The notes beneath the pieces were generated by a model. That model made no database searches. It was not told the DNA's origin and saw only the letters and a program-made list of their open reading frames with translations. Shown one piece after another: positions 1-5,589 of a stretch of 5,589 nucleotides of DNA (its first letter is position 1; the number at the start of each line of letters is the position of its first letter). The translations under genes were made by a program, and so were the position numbers. The DNA comes from Rhodospirillaceae bacterium. GTDB taxonomy: Bacteria; Pseudomonadota; Alphaproteobacteria; Rhodospirillales_A; Casp-alpha2. The stretch is taken from the NCBI GenBank assembly GCA_003488105.1, contig DNMS01000284.1, forward strand, positions 1 through 5,589. The letters run 5' to 3'.

Positions 1-1191
<1,191 letters not shown>

Positions 1192-1228
1192 AGGAACGGG
1201 GCCGACTATATAGAGCAAGGTCACCTGG

Positions 1229-1259
1229 CCGGCGCCCGGACCCATGGTTCAGGCGCCGG
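1229..1259 (+). other. Strong RNA hairpin between tuf and tRNA-Trp
   Basis: CCGGCGCC (1229-1236) pairs perfectly with GGCGCCGG (1252-1259). Inside, after one C/A mismatch, GGACC (1238-1242) pairs with GGTTC (1246-1250) including one G-U, leaving a CAT loop. There is no T-run after it, only GCGGCTTTA just before the tRNA, so it is not a canonical intrinsic terminator. It could be a weak terminator of tuf, or a structure that protects the tuf mRNA 3' end after the tRNA is cut out. The structure is seen in the sequence; the function is inferred. Confidence 0.55.
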
Positions 1260-1276
1260 ATGACCGAAGCGGCTTT

Positions 1277-1352
<76 letters not shown>

Positions 1353-1360
1353 CTTTCGAG

Positions 1361-1393
1361 GGGGCTGTTTCGGCGGATCTTGCAGGCAGCCCC
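1361..1393 (+). other. Hairpin in the tRNA-Trp to secE spacer
   Basis: GGGGCTG (1361-1367) pairs perfectly with CAGCCCC (1387-1393) around a 19-nt loop, starting eight bases after the tRNA CCA end. A smaller stem, AAGGC (1408-1412) with GCCTT (1419-1423), follows. There is no T-run, so termination is unlikely. The stem may set the boundary for tRNA 3' processing or form the 5' end of the secE-nusG mRNA. The function is inferred. Confidence 0.4.
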
Positions 1394-1450
1394 GTCGGCG
1401 TACGAACAAGGCGAAGAAGCCTTACTTAAAAAGAAGTCGGATAAACACTT

Positions 1451-1648
1451 ATGGCAAAAACCAACCCGGCCCAGTTCATCCAGGAAGTCCGCCAAGAGGC
1501 GGCGAAGGTGACCTGGCCGTCGCGCAAGGAGACAGGCGTTTCCACCGCCATGGTCTTCGTCATGGTGATCATCGCCGCGCTGTTTTTCCTGGTCGTTGAC
1601 CAGGTTTTGCAGTTCGGCATTCGCCTTGTCTTCGGACTGGGGGGCTGA
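1451..1648 (+). CDS. secE: Preprotein translocase subunit SecE
   Basis: SecE is the small essential subunit of the SecYEG channel in the inner membrane and clamps around SecY. The 65-residue product is the short, single-span form found in most bacteria (the E. coli form is longer, with three spans). The cytosolic amphipathic part carries the family signature EVRQEAAKVTWPSRKE (residues 12-27), and one hydrophobic membrane segment spans roughly residues 32-49 (AMVFVMVIIAALFFLVV). The ATG at 1451 has only a weak purine-rich Shine-Dalgarno candidate (AAGAAG, 1431-1436) at rather long spacing, suggesting modest initiation. Only three bases separate its stop from the nusG start, so the two are almost certainly co-translated in one operon, as in most bacteria. 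Confidence 0.97.
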   Translation: MAKTNPAQFIQEVRQEAAKVTWPSRKETGVSTAMVFVMVIIAALFFLVVDQVLQFGIRLVFGLGG

Positions 1649-1651
1649 TCC

Positions 1652-2182
1652 ATGGCACTGCGCTGGTACGTCGTTCACGTTTATTCTGGCTTCGAAAAAA
1701 AGGTCGCTCAGTCGATCGAGGAACAGGCCCGTCAGGCCGGGATGGAGGAACTTATCCCCCAGGTCCTGGTGCCGACGGAAGCCGTCGTTGAAATGCGCCG
1801 GGGTGCGAAGATCAACGCCGAACGCAAGTTCTTCCCGGGCTACATTCTGGCCGAAATGGACCTGACGGACGAAACTTGGCATTTGGTCAAGAACACGCCC
1901 AAGGTCACCGATTTCCTGGGCGGAAAGGGCCGGCCTGTGCCGATCTCCGAGGCCGAAGCTCAACGCATCCTGTATCAGGTTAAGGAAGGCGTTGACCGGC
2001 CGAAGCCGAGCGTCACGTTCGAAGTGGGTGAGCAGGTCCGGGTGTGTGATGGGCCGTTCAACTCTTTCAACGGCATGGTCGAGGAAGTCGACGAAGAACG
2101 CTCGCGGGTCAAGGTCGCGGTCAGCATCTTCGGACGCGCGACACCCGTCGAATTGGAATACAGCCAGGTCGAAAAAGTATAG
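1652..2182 (+). CDS. nusG: Transcription termination/antitermination factor NusG
   Basis: NusG binds the RNA polymerase clamp, promotes processive elongation, assists Rho-dependent termination and can link polymerase to the ribosome through S10. The 176-residue protein has the expected two domains. The NGN domain spans about 1-115, opening with RWYVVHVYSGFEKKV and carrying the conserved RKFFPGYILAEM stretch (59-69) that belongs to the polymerase-binding face. The C-terminal KOW domain covers about 125-176 (VGEQVRVCDGPFNSFNGMV and onward). The ATG is preceded by a G-run (1639-1644) lying inside the last codons of secE, with stop and start three bases apart, which indicates translational coupling. 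Nothing is missing or odd. Confidence 0.98.
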   Translation: MALRWYVVHVYSGFEKKVAQSIEEQARQAGMEELIPQVLVPTEAVVEMRRGAKINAERKFFPGYILAEMDLTDETWHLVKNTPKVTDFLGGKGRPVPISEAEAQRILYQVKEGVDRPKPSVTFEVGEQVRVCDGPFNSFNGMVEEVDEERSRVKVAVSIFGRATPVELEYSQVEKV

Positions 2183-2201
2183 ACCGGGCAATGGTTTAAC
2201 C

Positions 2202-2233
2202 GCGTGGGAGGCCCGCCATTGGCCGTACCACGC
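2202..2233 (+). promoter_or_regulatory. Putative ribosomal protein L1 operator in the rplK leader
   Basis: GCGTGG (2202-2207) pairs with CCACGC (2228-2233). Above this is an asymmetric internal loop (GA at 2208-2209 opposite GTA at 2225-2227), then GGCC (2210-2213) paired with GGCC (2221-2224) and a seven-base loop. Two short helices flanking a small asymmetric internal loop next to a GTGGGAGG strand resemble the L1-binding site in 23S rRNA and in known L11-L1 leaders. In E. coli, free L1 binds the L11 leader and represses translation of both genes. The site lies 97 bases before the rplK start in a 148-nt spacer with no convincing promoter. The fold is seen; the L1-binding role is inferred from position and family knowledge. 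Confidence 0.65.
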
Positions 2234-2330
2234 TCTTCAGGCCCCCAACGGCATCGACTGTCGGTGAGGGCGTAACCCGGCCAAGGGAGCGATGCTCCGG
2301 ACGGCCATTTGAAAGACTGAGGATAGAGAA

Positions 2331-2759
2331 ATGGCGAAGAAGATCGCGGGGCTGATCAAGCTCCAAATTCCGGCGGGGCAAGCCAACCCGTCGCCGCCCG
2401 TCGGGCCGGCGCTGGGCCAGGCCGGTCTCAACATTATGGAATTCTGCAAGGCGTTCAACGCGCAGACGCAGAACCTGGAACCCGGCATGCCGATTCCGGT
2501 GGTCATCACAGCCTACGGTGACCGCACGTTTTCGTTCGTCACGAAGACGCCGCCGGCCAGCTTCCTTTTGATGAAGGCGGCGAAGCTGCAGAAGGGCGTC
2601 AACAAGCCGGGTCATGAAAGCAAGGGCAAGGTGACCATGGCGCAGTTGCGCGAAATCGCCGCCGTGAAGATGGCCGACCTCAACACCACGGACGTGGAAG
2701 CCGCCTGCCGCATGCTGGCCGGCTCGGCCCGCTCCATGGGCATGGAAGTGGTGGAGTAG
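2331..2759 (+). CDS. rplK: 50S ribosomal protein L11
   Basis: L11 binds the GTPase-associated region of 23S rRNA at the base of the stalk, contacts elongation factors, forms part of the thiostrepton site and is needed for RelA stringent-response activation. The 142-residue length is standard. The N-terminal domain (about 1-70) contains the proline-rich [22 protein letters not shown] signature (22-43), including Pro22-Pro23 at the thiostrepton-contact region. The C-terminal rRNA-binding domain (about 75-142) carries [13 protein letters not shown] and the conserved GTARSMG-like GSARSMG near the end. The start is supported by GAGGA (2319-2323), seven bases before ATG. It shares a transcript with rplA, whose ribosome-binding site lies in the last rplK codons, and is probably regulated by the L1 operator upstream. 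Confidence 0.99.
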   Translation: MAKKIAGLIKLQIPAGQANPSPPVGPALGQAGLNIMEFCKAFNAQTQNLEPGMPIPVVITAYGDRTFSFVTKTPPASFLLMKAAKLQKGVNKPGHESKGKVTMAQLREIAAVKMADLNTTDVEAACRMLAGSARSMGMEVVE

Positions 2760-2764
2760 GAACG

Positions 2765-3463
2765 ATGGCACGTAAATTTGGAAAGCGCCTGCGCACCGTC
2801 GCTGAAGGCATCAACCGGGACGAAGCGCTCGACCTGGAAGCAGCCGTGAAGATGGTCAAGGACAATGCCACCGCCAAGTTCGATGAAACCATCGAACTGG
2901 CCATCAACCTGGGCGTCGATCCGCGCCATGCGGACCAGATGGTTCGTGGCATGGTCGCGCTGCCGCACGGTACGGGCAAAAGTGTTCGCGTGGCCGTGTT
3001 CGCCAAGGACGCCAAGGCCGAGGAAGCCCGCAAGGCGGGTGCCGATGTAGTCGGCGCCGAGGACCTGATGGAAGCCGTTCAGAACGGCCAGATGGATTTC
3101 GAACGCGTCATCGCGACCCCGGACATGATGGCCATCGTCGGCCGTCTGGGTAAGGTTCTGGGCCCGCGCGGCCTGATGCCGAACCCCAAGCTGGGCACAG
3201 TGACCCCGGACGTCGCCGGCGCCGTCAAGGCGGCGAAGGCCGGTCAGATTGAATTCCGCGTTGAAAAAGCGGGCATTATCCATGCCGGCGTCGGCAAGGC
3301 GAGCTTCTCGGAAGATCAGATCCGCGAAAACATCGCTGCCTTCGTCAACGCCATCAACCGGGCCAAGCCGTCGGGTGCGAAGGGCACGTACATGCAGCGT
3401 GTCAGCCTGTCGTCGACCATGGGCCCGGGCGTGAAGATCAACGTGGCCAGCTTCGCCCTCTAG
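2765..3463 (+). CDS. rplA: 50S ribosomal protein L1
   Basis: L1 forms the mobile stalk on the E-site side of the large subunit, helps release deacylated tRNA, and is a translational repressor of its own operon in studied bacteria. The 232-residue product is full length. Its strongest signature is [19 protein letters not shown] (residues 129-147), and the N-terminal MARKFGKRL and the late [20 protein letters not shown] (206-225) are also typical. The gene starts five bases after rplK stops; GGAG (2753-2756), inside the rplK end, lies eight bases before ATG, so translation is likely coupled. Repression at the upstream hairpin would therefore affect both genes. Threonine codons here are mostly ACC, in contrast to tuf. 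Confidence 0.99.
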   Translation: MARKFGKRLRTVAEGINRDEALDLEAAVKMVKDNATAKFDETIELAINLGVDPRHADQMVRGMVALPHGTGKSVRVAVFAKDAKAEEARKAGADVVGAEDLMEAVQNGQMDFERVIATPDMMAIVGRLGKVLGPRGLMPNPKLGTVTPDVAGAVKAAKAGQIEFRVEKAGIIHAGVGKASFSEDQIRENIAAFVNAINRAKPSGAKGTYMQRVSLSSTMGPGVKINVASFAL

Positions 3464-3830
3464 GGTAGGCGGCCGCGATTTAAGAATTTCCGCCAGCTGG
3501 AAGAAATTCCGGGGACGCGGAAAGGGAAGGGACCCAGAGCCTTGAAGGTTTGCCGGTCCCGACCCACCTGTCCCAGACAGTAGGCGCTCCCTTGATTTGG
3601 AGGGGGCTTAATGGGGAAACCCGCCTGCCGAGACAGTGGTGAAACCGTTTTCCTGCGGGTGCTCCAAATGGGGTCCGGCAGTTGAGCGGCTTGAACGACT
3701 GCACTGGACAGGCGAGCTGGTCTTTGTTTTGGATCGCCCGCCGGGCGGCCGCGAGGCAAAGGCCTTAGGTGCAACGGTTCGGTTTGAATCCGACTAGGGA
3801 AACAGACCGGATCATTACTGGAGACGATCC
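3464..3830 (+). promoter_or_regulatory. Long structured rplJ leader (L10 leader candidate)
   Basis: This 367-nt gene-free stretch has no credible ORF but many paired segments. GAATTTC (3484-3490) pairs with GAAATTC (3503-3509); GGGACC (3529-3534) with GGTCCC (3555-3560); CTGTC (3568-3572) with GACAG (3576-3580). A long arm forms from ATTTGGAG (3595-3602) with CTCCAAAT (3662-3669), enclosing ACCCGC (3619-3624) with GCGGGT (3655-3660) and an AGTGGT/ACCGTT tip (3635-3649). GCAGTTG (3678-3684) pairs with CGACTGC (3696-3702), with one G-U. In many bacteria the L10-L7/L12 complex binds the rplJ leader and shuts down its translation, so this is the expected place for that element. I cannot mark the exact L10-binding kink-turn. 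A promoter for rplJL could also lie here, but no convincing -35/-10 pair was found. Confidence 0.7.
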
Positions 3831-3831
3831 G
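3808..3831 (+). promoter_or_regulatory. Hairpin over the rplJ start codon with the Shine-Dalgarno in its loop
   Basis: CGGATC (3808-3813) is perfectly complementary to GATCCG (3826-3831), whose last base is the G of the GTG start. The 12-nt loop contains GGAG (3820-3823), the ribosome-binding site seven bases before GTG. This stem would hold the first base of the start codon in a helix and so could tune initiation. A second GGATC at 3731-3735 could compete for the same GATCC. The pairing is seen; the regulatory effect is inferred. Confidence 0.5.
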
Positions 3832-4352
3832 TGGACCGATCAGACAAAGAACAATTGGTTGCGTCCCTCAAGGATGCGTTCAACGAGACGAATCTCGTCG
3901 TTGTCACCCATTACTCCGGGATGACGGTGGCCGAGATGGGCGATCTCCGCGACCGCATGCGCGAGGCCGGTGCCAAGTTCAAGGTGACGAAAAACCGGCT
4001 CACGCGTCTCGCCCTAGAAGGAACGCAGTTCCAGGGCATCAGCAATCTGTTCACCGGTCCGACCGCGATGGCGTATTCGCAGGACCCGGTGGCAGCCGCC
4101 AAAGCGGCGGTCGAGTTCTCCAAAAAGAACGAGAAGCTGGTGCTTGTTGGTGGTGCGCTTGGCGAAAAGGCTCTTGCTGTCGAAGACATCAAGGCCCTGG
4201 CCACGCTGCCGTCGCTGGATGAACTGCGCGCCAAGCTCGTCGGTATGCTGAATACCCCGGCGACCCGTATCGCCGGTGTGCTTCAGGCCCCGGCGGGTCA
4301 GGTTGCCCGGGTCATTTCGGCCTATGGGCAAAAGCAGGGCGAGGCGGCCTAA
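3831..4352 (+). CDS. rplJ: 50S ribosomal protein L10 (stalk base)
   Basis: L10 anchors L7/L12 dimers to the large subunit next to L11 and, with L7/L12, is the usual autogenous repressor of this operon. The 173-residue protein starts MDRSDKEQLV from a GTG codon; this start fits the alphaproteobacterial family and has GGAG at a seven-base spacing. The N-terminal rRNA-binding domain (about 1-125) contains the conserved KVTKNRL (51-57) and LFTGPTAMAY (73-82). The C-terminal helix (about 130-168) binds L7/L12 and here reads as three similar segments of about ten residues beginning near Ala134, Ala144 and Ala155. E. coli L10 is shorter and holds two dimers, so a three-dimer stalk is suggested. The gene is followed after 55 nt by rplL. 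Confidence 0.99.
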   Translation: MDRSDKEQLVASLKDAFNETNLVVVTHYSGMTVAEMGDLRDRMREAGAKFKVTKNRLTRLALEGTQFQGISNLFTGPTAMAYSQDPVAAAKAAVEFSKKNEKLVLVGGALGEKALAVEDIKALATLPSLDELRAKLVGMLNTPATRIAGVLQAPAGQVARVISAYGQKQGEAA

Positions 4353-4399
4353 CCGAGCCTCCTGATCTATACCGATTACAACCGTTCAAGCCGTAGGAG
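4341..4399 (+). promoter_or_regulatory. Possible coupling element: alternative pairing around the rplL ribosome-binding site
   Basis: CTCCT (4359-4363), just after the rplJ stop, is perfectly complementary to the rplL Shine-Dalgarno AGGAG (4395-4399). The overlapping GCCTC (4357-4361) can instead pair with GAGGC (4341-4345) in the last rplJ codons. The two pairings exclude each other. A ribosome finishing rplJ would cover this segment and keep the rplL site open, which would couple rplL to rplJ translation. Coupling of these genes is known in E. coli; this particular mechanism is inferred and five-base stems are short. Confidence 0.35.
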
Positions 4400-4407
4400 A
4401 TTTTACA

Positions 4408-4782
4408 ATGGCAAACCTCGAACAAATCGTTGAAGACCTGTCCGGCCTGACCGTCCTTGAGGCGGCCGAGCTTTCCAAGATGCTGGAAGAAAAGTGGGGC
4501 GTTTCCGCCGCTGCTCCGGTGGCTGCCGCCGCCGCTGCTCCGGTCGCCGCTGCCGCTGCCGAAGAAGAAAAGGATGAGTTCGACGTCATCCTGGCCGCCG
4601 CCGGCGAAAAGAAGATCAACGTGATCAAGGAAGTCCGCACCATCACCGGCCTGGGCCTGAAGGAAGCCAAGGACCTGGTCGAAGGCGCGCCGAAGTCCGT
4701 TAAGGACGGCGTGAAGAAGGACGAAGCCGAAGCGATCAAGAAGAAACTGGAAGAAGCCGGCGCCACCGTCGAGCTGAAGTAG
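4408..4782 (+). CDS. rplL: 50S ribosomal protein L7/L12
   Basis: L7/L12 is the multicopy stalk protein that recruits EF-Tu, EF-G, IF2 and RF3 and stimulates their GTP hydrolysis. The 124-residue product has the usual parts: an N-terminal dimerisation and L10-binding domain (1-32, [21 protein letters not shown]), a flexible Ala/Pro/Val hinge (33-52) and a factor-binding C-terminal domain (53-124) with [20 protein letters not shown] (69-88) and [14 protein letters not shown] at the end. The start has a strong AGGAG (4395-4399) eight bases before ATG, the best ribosome-binding site in the window, which fits the need for several copies per ribosome. The hinge is encoded by a short tandem repeat. 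It lies in the rplJL unit ahead of rpoB. Confidence 0.99.
   Translation: MANLEQIVEDLSGLTVLEAAELSKMLEEKWGVSAAAPVAAAAAAPVAAAAAEEEKDEFDVILAAAGEKKINVIKEVRTITGLGLKEAKDLVEGAPKSVKDGVKKDEAEAIKKKLEEAGATVELK
4505..4544 (+). repeat. Tandem repeat encoding the L7/L12 hinge
   Basis: The same 16 bases (CCGCCGCTGCTCCGGT) occur at 4505-4520 and 4529-4544, a period of 24 bases or eight codons. They encode two AAAPVAA-type units of the flexible hinge. Perfect DNA identity over the unit, with GCT used at matching places, suggests a fairly recent duplication or maintenance by slippage rather than protein-level convergence alone. Confidence 0.8.
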
Positions 4783-4796
4783 TTTCTTTTGCTGAA

Positions 4797-4823
4797 CACC
4801 GGGCGCCGCTCTGACGCCCGGTG
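4797..4823 (+). terminator. Hairpin just after rplL, attenuator candidate
   Basis: CACCGGGCG (4797-4805) pairs perfectly over nine bases with CGCCCGGTG (4815-4823) around a nine-base loop, starting 15 bases after the rplL stop. The following bases are ACGAGTTCGG, not a T-run, so strong intrinsic termination is not expected; partial termination or mRNA 3'-end protection after processing is possible. Confidence 0.4.
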
Positions 4824-4831
4824 ACGAGTTC

Positions 4832-4868
4832 GGACCGCGGCGGGGCATTAAACACCCCCCCGCGGTCC
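4832..4868 (+). other. Long GC-rich hairpin, possible RNase III processing site
   Basis: GGACCGCGG (4832-4840) pairs with CCGCGGTCC (4860-4868). After one bulged C (4841) the stem continues with GGGG (4842-4845) on CCCC (4856-4859), leaving a ten-base loop CATTAAACAC. Thirteen base pairs, almost all G-C, make it the strongest structure in the window. It stands eight bases after the preceding hairpin and lacks a T-run. Its place matches the RNase III site between rplL and rpoB in E. coli, but that function is inferred. Confidence 0.55.
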
Positions 4869-4944
4869 ACCCGACTAAGCCTTGTCCGCCCGTATCAGGT
4901 CTTGCCGGGACCGGGAAAGTGGATGAGGGGCCCCGCCGGGCCAT

Positions 4945-4977
4945 CGGTCATGTGGCTGTCTCCCCGACACCTGACCG
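4945..4977 (+). other. Third hairpin of the rplL-rpoB spacer
   Basis: CGGTCA (4945-4950) pairs with TGACCG (4972-4977). Inside, GG (4954-4955) pairs with CC (4970-4971) and TGTC (4957-4960) with GACA (4966-4969) around a TCCCC loop. All unpaired bases are on the 5' side (TGT and a single C), giving a bent helix. No function is recognised. Confidence 0.45.
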
Positions 4978-5037
4978 CGTCCGGATCAAGAGCAGGGCCA
5001 AGGCAATCGGTCACGGCGGCCGACTGTCGAGGGGCGA

Positions 5038-5060
5038 CCCCGTCGGAGATCCGACCGGGG
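5038..5060 (+). other. Hairpin shortly before the rpoB ribosome-binding site
   Basis: CCCCGTCGG (5038-5046) pairs with 5051-5060 (CCGAC, one bulged C, GGGG) around an AGAT tetraloop. It ends 20 bases before GAGG of rpoB. The CCCC arm can alternatively pair with GGGG at 5031-5034, and GTCG (5026-5029) with CGAC (5035-5038), so the region has competing folds. It may influence rpoB translation or polymerase pausing; this is inferred. Confidence 0.45.
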
Positions 5061-5090
5061 ACACATATTTGTACGTCGTGAGGTCATTCA

Positions 5091-5589
5091 ATGCCCAATA
5101 CGTTTACCGGTCGCAAGCGCATTCGGAAGGATTTCGGTCGCCTGCAGTGCGTCGCCGAAATGCCGAATCTGATCGAAGTCCAGAAGACGTCCTACGAACA
5201 GTTCCTGCAGCGTGAAACCAAGCCCGAGGACCGGACCAATACCGGCCTTCAGGAGGTTTTCCGCTCCGTCTTCCCGATTCAGGATTTCTCAGAGCGCGGC
5301 ACCCTTGAATTCGTCCGCTATGAATTCGAGGAACCGAAGTACGACGTTGAGGAATGCCAGCAGCGCGGTATGAACTTCGCGGCTCCCTTGAAGGTGACCC
5401 TGCGCCTCGTGGTCTGGGACGTCGACGAGGAAACCGGCGCGCGGTCCATCCGCGACGTTAAGGAACAGGACGTCTACATGGGCGATATGCCGCTCATGAC
5501 CTCGAACGGCACGTTCGTCATCAACGGCACCGAACGCGTGATCGTGTCGCAGATGCACCGCTCCCCGGGCGTGTTCTTCGATCACGACA
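5091..5589 (+). CDS. rpoB: RNA polymerase beta subunit, N-terminal part (cut by window end)
   Basis: RpoB is the second-largest subunit of RNA polymerase and forms one side of the DNA/RNA channel and the rifampicin pocket. Translating from ATG at 5091 gives 166 open codons plus one base with no stop; the full protein is normally around 1,350-1,400 residues, so this is only the start. [16 protein letters not shown] matches the family N-terminus, followed by [13 protein letters not shown] (55-67), [13 protein letters not shown] (90-102) and the highly conserved [20 protein letters not shown] (129-148), then [18 protein letters not shown] (149-166). GAGG (5080-5083) lies seven bases before ATG. 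Val152 aligns with E. coli Val146, an N-terminal rifampicin-resistance position, and is wild type. It is probably expressed by readthrough from rplL. Confidence 0.98.
   Translation, partial: MPNTFTGRKRIRKDFGRLQCVAEMPNLIEVQKTSYEQFLQRETKPEDRTNTGLQEVFRSVFPIQDFSERGTLEFVRYEFEEPKYDVEECQQRGMNFAAPLKVTLRLVVWDVDEETGARSIRDVKEQDVYMGDMPLMTSNGTFVINGTERVIVSQMHRSPGVFFDHD

Larger units (their letters stand above)
4783..5090 (+). promoter_or_regulatory. Structured rplL-rpoB spacer (attenuation or processing region)
   Basis: This 308-nt stretch has no credible gene. It contains at least four hairpins listed separately, plus GGCCC (4929-4933) paired with GGGCC (4938-4942) around a CGCC loop. None is followed by a T-run and no persuasive -35/-10 pair is visible, so transcription probably continues from rplL into rpoB. 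In E. coli the same spacer holds a partial attenuator and an RNase III cleavage site, which lower rpoBC expression relative to the ribosomal genes; a comparable role here is inferred from position and structure. The rpoB Shine-Dalgarno GAGG (5080-5083) is at the downstream edge. Confidence 0.55.

Noticed and set aside
1380..1406. TTGCAG and TACGAA as a promoter for secE
   Set aside because: The spacing is only 15 bases and both boxes are weak matches, so I did not call it.
3484..3509. GAATTTC/GAAATTC hairpin after rplA as an intrinsic terminator
   Set aside because: The stem is AT-rich, is not followed by a T-run, and the transcript is expected to continue into the rplJ leader.
3460..3774. 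Minus-strand frames within the rplJ leader
   Set aside because: Low-complexity Pro/Arg-rich translations with no family resemblance; the region is better explained as structured RNA.
4368..4373. TATACC in the rplJ-rplL spacer as a -10 box
   Set aside because: No -35-like sequence lies at 16-18 bases upstream, where the rplJ 3' end reads CGGCCT.
4312..4944. A 210-codon minus-strand frame across rplL and the rplL-rpoB spacer
   Set aside because: Gly/Ser-rich sequence antisense to the rplL hinge and a hairpin-rich spacer; no recognisable domain or ribosome-binding site.
4821..5215. Two plus-strand frames of 86 and 98 codons in the rplL-rpoB spacer
   Set aside because: One ends inside the spacer hairpins and the other runs into rpoB in the wrong frame; neither has a good ribosome-binding site or recognisable sequence.

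Overview
The window is a continuous stretch of the core translation/transcription gene cluster of a bacterium: tuf, tRNA-Trp(CCA), secE, nusG, rplK, rplA, rplJ, rplL and the 5' part of rpoB, all on the + strand. The order tuf / trnW / secE / nusG / rplKA / rplJL / rpoB, the single-membrane-span SecE, the GTG-started L10 beginning Met-Asp-Arg, and the GC-rich third positions fit an alphaproteobacterium. I cannot name the genus; a Rhodospirillales-like lineage is only a guess. The encoded proteins are full length with intact motifs. There is no sign of mobile elements, CRISPR, phage or recent gene transfer.

Layout. Positions 1-1191 encode elongation factor Tu (its upstream region lies outside the window). 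A strong hairpin (1229-1259) and tRNA-Trp (1277-1352) follow. secE (1451-1648) and nusG (1652-2182) are nearly contiguous. A 148-nt spacer with a convincing L1-type operator hairpin (2202-2233) precedes rplK (2331-2759) and rplA (2765-3463), which are tightly coupled. A 367-nt non-coding leader (3464-3830), rich in hairpins, precedes rplJ (3831-4352); rplL (4408-4782) follows after 55 nt. A 308-nt spacer with several strong hairpins and no U-tract terminator separates rplL from rpoB (5091 to the window end, 3'-truncated).

How the parts work together. EF-Tu delivers aminoacyl-tRNA to the ribosome. L11 and L10(L7/L12)n form the GTPase-associated centre and stalk that recruit EF-Tu and the other GTPase factors, and L1 moves E-site tRNA. 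NusG links RNA polymerase (RpoB) to elongation control and to the ribosome, and SecE is part of the membrane protein-export channel. The spacers look like the regulatory part of the cluster: L1 feedback on rplKA, L10-L7/L12 feedback on rplJL, and attenuation or RNA processing before rpoB.

I found no previously undescribed gene system. The observations worth following are the RNA-structure candidates in the three large spacers, a possible coupling switch at the rplL ribosome-binding site, a three-fold pseudo-repeat in the L10 tail that suggests six L7/L12 copies per ribosome, and an extreme ACG threonine-codon bias confined to tuf. All folds were read by eye, without energy calculations.
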